Shown piece by piece: positions 1 through 12,300 of a stretch of DNA of 23,084 bases (its first letter is position 1; every line of letters starts with the position of its first letter). Both the position numbers and the translations under genes were made by a program. The notes beneath the pieces are model-generated. The model saw nothing but the letters and a program-made list of their open reading frames with translations, was not told the DNA's origin and ran no database searches. This DNA comes from Saccoglossus kowalevskii (lineage: Eukaryota; Hemichordata; Enteropneusta; Harrimaniidae): positions 119,607-142,690 of the forward strand of contig NW_003147276.1 in NCBI RefSeq assembly GCF_000003605.2, given 5' to 3'.

Positions 1-193
1 ACCCTCTAGTGGCCACCTTCAAGTTTGACCATAAAACATACTCGTACATGATAGGCACACAAGATCAAGGCAAAGTTGGGACACCAGAAACAATAATTTG
101 GCCTTGACTTAGTAATCTGAAGCATCACCGAATCTGTGTTACCATGGGAACAAAATCTATGAAAATATTATGATTGTGTATATTTGTTTTTAC
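1..193 (-). other. Start of an intron running off the window
   Basis: Begins with the donor GTAAAA after 194. I see no further exon before the window edge. Confidence 0.6.
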
Positions 194-321
194 CTCTGGT
201 GATATCTTTGAATCTTCTGCTTCGGACGAGTCTGATCCGCTCTCTCTGTTGAAACTTGCTCTTCTAAAGGGTGCTTTGGGTTTTTCCAGAGCTTCTGGAG
301 ATGCTGGAACATCGTCTCCAA
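194..321 (-). CDS. OBSCN: Linker exon between SH3 and the expected RhoGEF domain
   Basis: The exon has 128 bases, phase 1 in and phase 0 out, acceptor ACTTTAG and donor CCAGAG|GTAAAA. It encodes GDDVPASPEALEKPKAPF, RRASFNRES, then GSDSSEAEDSKISPE. RRAS fits a basophilic-kinase (PKA-type) site and the following Ser/Asp/Glu cluster fits CK2-type sites; both are motif matches only. In obscurins the RhoGEF domain follows SH3 closely, so it should start in the next exon outside the window. Confidence 0.78.
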
Positions 322-3300
322 CTAAAGTTTTAATGAAAGGAAAAGCAGACTTATTAATTTGAAGTACACTGAAAATATGATGTTTTAGGACAAATAATTG
401 GTACAGACTTCTCAAATTTTTTTACTGTAAAATACTTTATTTTTGCTTGGAATTAATTTTCGCTGAAGGTATATTTCATTGAAAAATAAAATCCATCGAA
501 TATACACTTTTTCCCATCTTTTACATTTAACTTGTCAAAAATAAGTGAAAATAAATTCCATACAGAACACCCAAAAAGTTTTTTAAGCTAAAATTAATTC
601 CGGCTAAAATAAAGTACTGGTATTTTACAGTATGGTTTTAAAATTATAACTTCAAAGAAATATTTGACACTGATGTTCTTTCTAATTTTTTGTTATAAAT
701 TATTAACTTTATCAGTGTATAAACACCAAATGTATGAATGTCGCTTTACCTTCAGCAAGTTTTTCTTGTAATATTTCTGTAGCACTTTTTTCCATGATGG
801 GTTGTTTTTGAAGCAAAGAAGACGGAATATATCCAATCTGAAAAACAAAACAAGAACAAAGAATTAATAAGCAATAATAATAATAATGAAATTCTCATAT
901 ATGCATAACATTATTACCCCTGGTCACAATGACAAACAATGATGATTGTAAATCCCAAGTTATATCACAAATGAACCATAATGCCTCTGTTATTTACTAA
1001 GAAAGCTTACCATTTTTAATTCTTTTTTATGTCTAACAAACCATCTATCCGGTACAGCTGAATCCAAGACTTCTACCATATCACCAGGTTTTAACTTTAA
1101 TCTTCCACTTTCATCCATGTACTCACTGGTTACTTTGTATACACCAAACTGTTCCTGTGATTTTTAATAAACATCATAACTTGATAAGTGAATCTATTAA
1201 ATGTATTAATGTATTGAATCAGGGATAATTTTCAATTTAAATCAATCTATATCATAATTATTAAATTAATCAAGTAATTCACATCATTGTTCCTATTGTT
1301 TAGGTGAGCAGGTCAGAAGAAACCAAGTACAAGTACACTCAATTTTATATCCTGATTTTGTGTGTCTTTATATAAATTACACACACTCAAAAGAAACAAA
1401 TTTTAGTTCTATATTTCCAGATAATTCAGACTTACAAATCAAGTATTATTTTGTAGATTTACTGTACTATACATTTATAAACACAGAAATCAAACAGAGC
1501 CACATTCATAGAAATAAAGCTACAGATGCTGGGGGAGATGATATGAAAATAGGTTTGTGTTTGAGTACCATTATTATTGCATCAGCTGTTATATACACGT
1601 ATGTAGCCATGGTTACAGTAGACCACGATCCATTACTGATATCTTTTTATCAAATATGCACATACATATTTGTCTGTGTGCCAGCATATAAAACCAGAAG
1701 ACTTTGTTACACTCGGGCACATTCACGACTTTTGAGGCCACAAGAGAACACCTCCCTTACATATCTTCCCAAATTACCCTTACAGTATATATCCCCTATA
1801 TTCAGATATTTACAATACTCACCTCTTGAATGATAGGTATTGACTTTAATTTTACTCTTTTGTCTTTATCATCATCACTGGTTCTGGCATCACTGGTTGT
1901 TGTGGAATGTTCGGAATCAGTTGCACTGCTGCTCATACCTGTAGCGGGAAAGAACCACAAATTGAGATTCCAGTGGAGGTATAGAAAGTGTTACAGAGTG
2001 TGTCACTGTCTTCAAACACATGACACTATTTCATGGCTATATGCCTTGAGATCTATACATGTTTCTCACACTCACCCAACAATCCTGTCACAGGTAATCA
2101 CACAAATGACTAACATACATGTACATTGTGAAGTTGTAAAACATGAATTTCTTTACATACATTACACATAAAATACACTTAACAAACAGATTCATAGCAC
2201 AATATTATTAACACTTATTTAAATGAATTTTCCCTACAAAAAAAAATAATAATAAAAAATATGAAATGTTCAGTCCAGTTAAAAACAACATCTTTTCTTG
2301 GTCTTTCATATTCATTTGTTTTTATTTTTTCTTTACTTTGCACAACTTGTGAGAAAATACAGTATGGAATTAATCAATGAATTTGTTGACCAAAGTTTGG
2401 TATACTGAAAAGCTCCATGTAGTGTTAAAAATTATCCCTATAAGCAGCTTTCATCAATTTCTGGTAAAATTGATTTGTTTTTTCCTTCATAACTACATGA
2501 TGTGACGTGGCAACACATCAAGATGTGACTATGAATATTACAGCAGTGATTGTATTCCACAATTATTATGATGATAAATTGGCTATTTGTGGAGATTTCT
2601 TCCTTGAAAGGCCAAAATACAAAAAACAGGAAAGGCACACAAATGAACAAAGATTATCTTACAACCAAGTCAGCTTTAAGCTAAAACCTACCTTGATTTA
2701 TGAATTCATAAAGGCTGGCATGTATGATGAAATGTAATGATCATTGTTAGTAATATAATACACAAAACACATGCTGGATGTAAAAAACCTGCTTTTTGCC
2801 ATTTGTTTACATTGTACATGAATATACATAGATATGAATGTTATTATGCACAGAGACAAGGTACTGGTAAGTATATGTAAATATAACCAGCATCTAATCT
2901 TTTGCAGTGACTTTTTACAGTGATCTTTTAAGAGTGACTTATTACCCCAGTCAGTTAGTAGGATGGCGAGCAACGTTGCAAAACACTTTAGTTTTTGCTC
3001 AATCTAAGCTTGAAAGCGATGTTTCGCTGACACACCCACAATATAGATCAATTCTGTATTTTACTAGACAAGCATAAGACACAGTTTTACAAAATGATAT
3101 ACCATTATTTTGCCACATATTTCTTCAAATCTATAGCAACAAACAGCATGTTAGATTACAGTGAACCAGACTGAAACTTGCTTTTACACTACCAGTTCAC
3201 TATGCATCACAGTTCACTGAAAACAACAGTTAGGTACTGGTCCCATGATTCAGATCAGTCCACATTTTTTACAACTGATTAAAATGAGTAAAGCACACAC

Positions 3301-6300
3301 ATTTTTTTGCAACCTCTAGTCACAGCACTCACTGTATTTTAAGTTGGTAATACTATTCAAAATATTTTGAATATGTACACTATGAATCATGTTGACCACC
3401 CCAATGAAATACATGTAGTGAATAATAAAATGGCAACCTTAATTCTACTGAAGCGAAAACTATAAAAGCGTTCTGCAAAGTTGCAAGCCATCTGCAAACT
3501 GACAATCCAAATAATTCTCAAAACTGCTGTAACGGTATAGTAACACTAACAGTTTTAAAAAATATATTGTTTTTAGTCAACACCAACTTTACTTCTGAAT
3601 AGAACTAACCTTCAACACGCAGCACAGCTGAGCAAGATGCCTGACCATGTGAGTTAGTAGCTTTGCAGAAATACCTGCCTTCATCATCTGAATTAACATT
3701 GTTGACAATTAGAACAAAACGTCCTTCAGGTTTGTCTATTTCATAGTGTCCGTTGTGTTCCAGCTCATCTTGGTTCCTGAACCACTGTACCTGTGTATCT
3801 GGAGTACCACTAATCATACTCTCAAATCTTGCAGGGTTACCTTGACTTACTTCAATGGATTCAATAGTTTTGATGAATTTTGGAGCTTGATCTGGTAGTG
3901 CTAATGTTGGGATAGCTGGTGCCTGGGGTGATTCATCCGGTAATGCTGGTCCCAAAGTTGGTGATATTGGTACCACAGTTGGGACAGTTGATATTACTGT
4001 TGGTAGAGAGTGTTCTTGAATTCTGAAAATGTAACAGATCAAAGTTGTTTAATTTTTCAGCGGTTGGCCTAATGTTATCCCAACGGATCGTTTGGATGTG
4101 AAAGTGTGTTATTTTCTCCCTGATTTGTTTCTCAACTTAGTTTCAAGCTGTGTTCAAGATGCTTACCCTCATATAGTAAATATCGGTGGAATAATCGCAT
4201 TTATCATAATATCACTTGTATGACAGCTGACCGTGGCCATTTTTAGGTTCAAATCATTCAGGGGAATCCAGACATGTATCAGGCTGCGTAAAAACGTTCT
4301 ATGTCCCCTAATGCAATATAGACTCGCCCAGAGTGGACGCGATCACAAGCCGGCACCAGCAAGATTTGAAAGCCAATCGTTTAGTCAAACCCAAGCAGTT
4401 CAGTTTTAATAGTACTGTGGACGAATCAAGATAGTGGTGTTTGACCCTATGATAGTCCGAGTCAGCATTTTTTAAATTTCCGAAAACAAACCCACAAAAT
4501 TTTGATCAAAATGTGCAGGAAATGGTAATTTATTCATCGGTATGTCCAATTGGTTTAACAAAACAGTTTTGGAAACATGTGAAAAATGCAGGTAAAATTA
4601 TGGCAATCATGGGTTAAGCTTATTCTGAGGTCAAAAACAACCAGAAAAGTTTAGTTTAAATGATAGGAATTGTATAGGCAGGGGTTTCACAAATGCATTT
4701 ACCGGTAATAGCAGGCCATTATCCTATAACAACAGGCCAAAAAAGATAAAAAGGTTCTAAGCAGTGCGAAGGGCTACAGCGAGACCGACGTAGGCGGTCA
4801 AGGGGCAGAAAGTAGACAGCCAATATGGGCTTGTAGCAGGCCATATGGCCGGCTCTTAACGAAACCCCTGATAACAATTTTGTCTGTCACAATTCTTATG
4901 AGTAAGCGCAGGGCAATTTAAAATATTTTCTGTATCATGCATCACAGATGGGACCTTCTTCTAGTTCCAAACTGAAGGTCTATTGCAAATACAGAATTTC
5001 AGCAACCGCCGCAACATGTATGGGAAATTGACAATTCATAATTATGTTCCCAAGATGGTTTTACAATTTTTAACAACACTTTCATACATGAAGATATTGT
5101 ATAACTGCAATACAGTGCTTCAAAATATGGAAAGTGACCATATAAATTCTATAGATCTTTCAATATCCACAGTTCACTATTTACAGTTGACAATGAGGTA
5201 AAATCAAATTGTTCTCAGGTACTAATGTAAAATAATGTATTCTGTTTTCAAGAAATTTTACTCATTTTATGAAAACTCAAACATGCAAGTTGTTTTTTGT
5301 TACTTACTTGCATGGTATTGCAGCAGGAGAAGGTATTGCAGGTTCAATAATTTCTTCCGATATCTGTACACCTCTCTCAGCAACTAACTCTTCCAGTTTA
5401 ACCAGAAGTTGTTCTTTAACAGCGTCTTCACTTGAAGACCTGACAACTGGAAGTACAATAGGTCTGATGAATTCATCTCCACTTTGTTCTTCACTCAATT
5501 CAGCGATAGTTGCCAATGGCTCACATGGTGGTCCTAGCTCAGTTTCTGATAGGCTGAAGTCTCCTTCATCAGTGCTACTTGTAGACTCAGGATCTGCAAT
5601 AAATTATACATTTATGACTTAAGTTATGCAGAGTAACATTCACTTTGTTCAGAATGCATACCAAATTGGCTTTGTTACACAATTGTACCTCAAACAAAAA
5701 AATTGCAATTGTTGTTGAACTGGATCATAAAAAAAAATAATATTTGACCACAAAACTGCAGAAACACATTGTTATTCACCTAAGCTCATACAGAATTACT
5801 AGAGTACAGTATATGTACAGTATTATATCAAGATTTGTCTACTCTAGCATCATGTTTATTAGTGGGTGCAGTGAAACTAAATGAGTAACTGGTATTTCTA
5901 GAAAAAATTAACAAGAAGGAGCACACACGGGCGAATATTTTTGGAGTAATTTTAGTGTATTTGGTGTACAGACACATTGTCAGCTGGTGTTGCTGGGACG
6001 TTTTCACGGAGAAAAATATATTTGAGAAAGATGTTGTACTGAGTAAGAAACATATATCAGTTTCAAACAGAAATCCACCTCGGCAGTTCTGAAAGACACT
6101 TGTGGAATTACAGGATCCTAAATAATAACATACCTTCAATGTATAATACTGTTGAGCAATACACAGCACCACTTGCATTAGTAGCAGCACACGTGTATTC
6201 TCCTGCATCTTTGTAAATAGTTTTTGGAATCAAAAGTGTCCTTGTACTCCCAATAAGATGTAACTGATAATGACTGTCAAGTCGTAATGGATTACCATTT

Positions 6301-9300
6301 TTAAACCACACAACTGATGGTCGAGGAGAACCTGAAAAATATACATATTTGGTACGTCACATTTTCATCTAAAGAAACAAAACATAATATGAAGAATTAC
6401 GACCAAACCAATTCTTTTTATATCGAGTTGTCAATATTTACATGTGAGAGAAAAAAGTATAGCAGGCACCTGATTCAATATTTATGACTTTAAACATAAA
6501 TAAATGGATATTTTTTACACATACACCACATATTATATACATCTGTGTGTGTAAACAATTTGTTTTTCTATTTATTCTCACTTACAGTTAAAATTATTGA
6601 TTCAAGTGTCTGACAATAAACCAAACACAGTTTGAAACTTGTTTTACCTTTGACAGTGCAGCTAATTCTAGCTGTTTTCCCAACAATTACACGACTTTCT
6701 TTCTTGGGTTTTTCGGTAAATTCTGGTGGTACCTGCTCAGGTACAAGGCGGCCAGGAGTTTCACTGTAGACGAAAACATGCCGAAGACGGGTTAGTTGGT
6801 TTTTGAAATTTACCTGGAAGTCAGTATTCCACAACGATCGATCGACCAGTTTTAGCTACAGTTGTAGCATTTCAAAGATTAGACTCCAACACTGACACAT
6901 ATAAGCTTGAGTTATAAACAAACCGAAATGACAATAATGTAATTTTAAAAATGAACGGCAGGAATGTGATTCAAGTTGTTGATCGGCAAAGATCTACGGA
7001 TATCCATCACACTTTCAAATATGGCCGCCACATTGGCAATGTTGTCTTCGATCCATCAACCAAACTTATCCCACCGAAATAAATTTCTCAAGTTGCTGAA
7101 CGACCAGTATTGACATTCATTAAAATAAATTAAAAACATACTACAACAATTAAATATTATATAATATAACAATCCTCTGACAAAAAAGAATATGCAATAT
7201 CTTGGCATACTCTTTACAAACTTCTATTTTGACACAGGGTAGAAGACAGTAGATTGAACAGCCACTAAGACTCTTTAACTCGGAAGAAAAACAACATCAA
7301 TACTAATTATTAAGTTTAGTAGGAAATTTTTAATCTTATATTTTGATTTCTTAAATAAAGACTGTTGAAACACTAAAATAATTCAGATGGTTACAAAAAT
7401 AATGAGATCATTCTGAATAGAAACATCGGTTCCCATGAAGCAAAGTCACAAGCCTTGTTTTGAACTTTTTCAGATGCTCATTTGTTTTGTTTCAAAATGA
7501 AGTCGCTCAGCTGATTGAGTTGTTTCCAGGGTACACAAAGAAAAAGAAAAGTGACAATTTCTCGATGTAAAGAAAGATGGGAATGAACTAATATGCATAT
7601 GTATAAAGCAGGTAAAGTACTTCAGCAGAAACTGATATAGTTTGGTTGGATGCTGAACAATTAACATTTACCGGTACTGAAAATCCGGACGACAAATGCA
7701 AACAGGCAAGCCCACAGGTAAGTTTTTATTATAGTCTGCTAAACTTTTTTTCATAAATTGTTAAAAAAACACACAACACAAATGAAGATGAAAACGAAGA
7801 GATGAGAACTTCTTGGGGACGGGGAAAAAGTGTTTAATGAAAATATTTCGCTTCTGAAAAAGAAAACAGAAAATATCTTGCAAGACTATAGTAAACAAAA
7901 TGGGTTAGCCATGAAAATTAATTAAGTCTTTACAAATCTGCATGTTTCCAATGCATTGCTAATAATTTGCTGTGCATGTTTTAAGCACTCAAGGAAAATT
8001 CTACAAAGCTGTTCTCCTATATTTTTTCTGGCCTTCTGCTCTGGTAAAAGTGGAAAATACTACATGTTGTTTTGCTTAGCAAATTACAACTTCTTTAGCC
8101 ATTTGGCAAATAAAACAACATTTGTAACATCACACTATATTTTTGTTTCATTCAGTAAAAATACATGTTGACATCTCTGTTAGTATACTATTTTATTGAA
8201 CCAAAAGTTCACTTCAGTACAGAATAAAACCACATTATAAAGTCAATGAAATTCTATAAAAAATATGAATTTACCTGGTTTCTGTATCTCTTTCTTTTGT
8301 TGATGTTTCCTTTGATCCTAAATAAAATATTTATGAAATAAACACTCTGTATTCATATAGACTTAGATGTAAAGTATTACACAGGTACTCATACTGTTTG
8401 TTGGGGCACAAAATTATACCACACTCAAGTTATCACAAGAAAAATTATTTGATATCACATTATTCAATGACATAGCAAATAACCTAGAACTGACAGATAT
8501 TTATGAAGTACATGTAACTTCATTATGAAGTGGGGCAAATACAAAGGATTGCACAGATAATTAGTTTGTATTGCTAACCATGTGCTAGTGTGTAATGGAG
8601 CAGAATACATTCCAATACAGAGGTGCAACTTTGTGAATTAAAGCAGGTACTAGTGGATTTCATAAGAACTATTCAACATTTCATTCAGAAGACATTGACA
8701 AATTTATTTACAGAGTTTTAGATTTAGTATAAAAAATATGCGTTCCTCCACTGTGTACATCTCATAGTGTGCTTAATGTGTCTTAATGTGGTCTACCCAA
8801 ATTAAATACCCAAACAAATTTATACGATGACTTTGTGACTCATAAAAATATGATTGTTATTGAAAACTATGTGCTTGCTTAGAAAGCATAAAACACCTGG
8901 CATTTTTCATCAAAGTTTGATACATGATGATCATGCTAGCTCCAATCTTTCTATCTAATTATCATAAAACAATTAAGCAAGTTATAAAAATGAATGTCTT
9001 TACTGCATATCTTAATGTCTGTATGTCCAGTCTGATTTGTATATACTTGAAATACCAGCATGAATGTGAGTACAAAGTATGAGACAGTTTGAACACTGCA
9101 CTGATCAATTTTCTGCATGCAAGAATCAATTTCCTGCTGCTGTTCTGCAGAAATATAGTTGCCATTCCGCTTTGTTATAGTGTCCTGTATGGTATTTGTT
9201 ATTATACACAGGGACACAGATTGGAGAAATTTGCTAGCGGTGTGTTGGACCAGTCTATATTCTGGACTGGTAATTAACAGAATCTTTTGTATACTTGTGT

Positions 9301-12300
9301 ACCAGGCAATCATATTCTAGTTATCTTTCACCAAACAATCAATATGTGCTTATCAAGTTTCAGACCAATAATCGATAAACAAATTATTAGAACATAATTG
9401 CAAGATACTAGTAAACAACAAACTGGGTTGACCAGTTCCTGGCTAATTTTTTTTGACATGTTATTTACAGTATTCAGCTTCATACTTATGAATGATAACA
9501 TACACTATGACCAAATTACCCCCCCTTTCTTGCTGCCAGCATCAGCGACAAAAGACTGGAATCAAGTCTACTGTATGCATGATCATTCTGATATTATGCG
9601 TCATGTCAATTGAAATATGCCAGACATGAAGAAGAGAGAACTCATGCTGTTGTTGCTCAGTATTGTTCCATCAACAGTTGAAAATGATATTAAAATTTAC
9701 AATGTGTATTGATAGAAACAAATAGTTGAAGCAGCATAGTAAAAATATACTAAATGATTCCACGCTACTGAAAATTAACGACAATAAAATCTAGTGTAAA
9801 TCCCTCTTTCCCATTTGTTGCATATAGTTTATATCATATAAGTATATATTATGGATGTCATACAAAATTGTGGTTTTGTGTGAAAATCAATTTAGCAACA
9901 AAGTTAGCAACCTACCTTGCACAGTCAGCATACAGGAGCATGACGATCTACCAGCAGTGTTACTAGCAAAACAGGAATACTCTCCAGCATGTGTTTTATT
10001 GGCCGATACCACTATCAAAGAACACACACCCTCATCTGTTGTTTCCATAATATAATTGTCACCTTCATGGATTCCGATACCATTGTGAAACCAAATAATT
10101 TCTGGTTCTGGGTTTGCTGCAACTTGACAATCAAAGCGAGCGGCATTCTTTTCTATCACTGTTACATTGTTTAGCGGTAACACGAAAGTTGGCGGGATGT
10201 AGCTGGCTCTATTTTCAGTATTGGAACCTGTAATAAATAATATTAATACTTTATTATGCCATAATGATATAAAAAAGTCAATTTAGTCTGAGTTATAATG
10301 AATTTAAAGAATAAAAAAGGAAAAACAAGATAATCAAAAAGAAAATGTTACTGAGACTGCGACATCAAATTAAAAACAGCGAGCAAAAAATGTACTTTAT
10401 ACACATTGTATATGTTGCATGGGACCCATATCAAACACATAGCCTGCTGACACCATTGTATACCAGTCCTTTATGCTATCCATGAAGGCATTCAGCAGGC
10501 GGTGTGTTTAAATTGAATAATATTAGACGGCAAACACAACTAATGCTTACCTTGTTGCATACTATAACACCAGTTAACAAAACATGGCCTTGTATTGATG
10601 TCTGAACCATTAGTTCACCATGCAATAAGGATACATTGTTGTGTATATCTAAACAATGTTTTACTAAGCTTTATTGTGTTTGCAAGGAAATATGAGAATG
10701 TCTTGAATGGTATGAGTGGACTGTAAGAATATCATAAATAACTGTGGTAAATATTATCAAAGTAATTGATATCAGGACTTCTGTAAAATACAGCCATTTG
10801 ATACTAAAATTCTCCATGCTATTAGAAACACTTGATGGCACAATAGCTAAGGGTCTTGATAAACGTTGAATAAATAAAAATATTTATAGATTACAAATGG
10901 CTGTTGAAATACAGATATTGTAAAATGAAATGAATATTCATGAGTTAGTTCAGCATTATCCAATCAGCAACAGTCACTAAAATGATGTGTCATTTGGTGA
11001 TTGTCAGTGTTGAGCTTTTGAGTCTATCACAGCTGTGAAATTTGAATTTTACTGGGAACTAGGCAATTGTATTTGTCATTGAGTTGATAAATTTGGCTGA
11101 GTGACATACATGTGATGAACTTTCACATAGTTTGGAAGCCTTCTGATAATTTAGAAATTAAATGATGGGCTAATTTTTAATTTTAATTGCCTGCTAAAAC
11201 TTTAAAAAACAAAGTAAAAATTATTTACACCACAGAGGGCACTCACAATTCACTTGACCTTTAACCATATTATGGAAGGTAACCACTAAGGCACATCTTG
11301 AATTTTCAAGGTGAATGTTCCGGCGCATCGTCCGCCTGCACGGTGTTGTTTCGTTCGGATATTCCTCCCTCTACAACACCGTGCGGTAATTCTATTCATA
11401 ACCGTGTATGTCACGTGGTTGCGCGATAGAAAGTTTACCGACCAATAGAAAGCTTTGNNNNNNNNNNNNNNNNNNNNNNNNNNNNNNNNNNNNNNNNNNN
11501 NNNNNNNNNNNNNNNNNNNNNNNNNNNNNNNNNNNNNNNNNNNNNNNNNNNNNNNNNNNNNNNNNNNNNNNNNNNNNNNNNNNNNNNNNNNNNNNNNNNN
11601 NNNNNNNNNNNNNNNNNNNNNNNNNNNNNNNNNNNNNNNNNNNNNNNNNNNNNNNNNNNNNNNNNNNNNNNNNNNNNNNNNNNNNNNNNNNNNNNNNNNN
11701 NNNNNNNNNNNNNNNNNNNNNNNNNNNNNNNNNNNNNNNNNNNNNNNNNNNNNNNNNNNNNNNNNNNNNNNNNNNNNNNNNNNNNNNNNNNNNNNNNNNN
11801 NNNNNNNNNNNNNNNNNNNNNNNNNNNNNNNNNNNNNNNNNNNNNNNNNNNNNNNNNNNNNNNNNNNNNNNNNNNNNNNNNNNNNNNNNNNNNNNNNNNN
11901 NNNNNNNNNNNNNNNNNNNNNNNNNNNNNNNNNNNNNNNNNNNNNNNNNNNNNNNNNNNNNNNNNNNNNNNNNNNNNNNNNNNNNNNNNNNNNNNNNNNN
12001 NNNNNNNNNNNNNNNNNNNNNNNNNNNNNNNNNNNNNNNNNNNNNNNNNNNNNNNNNNNNNNNNNNNNNNNNNNNNNNNNNNNNNNNNNNNNNNNNNNNN
12101 NNNNNNNNNNNNNNNNNNNNNNNNNNNNNNNNNNNNNNNNNNNNNNNNNNNNNNNNNNNNNNNNNNNNNNNNNNNNNNNNNNNNNNNNNNNNNNNNNNNN
12201 NNNNNNNNNNNNNNNNNNNNNNNNNNNNNNNNNNNNNNNNNNNNNNNNNNNNNNNNNNNNNNNNNNNNNNNNNNNNNNNNNNNNNNNNNNNNNNNNNNNN

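Noticed and set aside
1360-1833. 157-codon plus-strand frame with a hydrophobic stretch
   Set aside because: It lies in an intron and overlaps the antisense of a linker exon. No family resemblance or codon-level support; AT-rich chance frame.
8951-9313. Minus-strand frame of 120 codons in the intron before the 8275-8317 exon
   Set aside because: I could not match it to any domain or transposase. It overlaps a second frame and has no splice fit with phase 1 neighbours.
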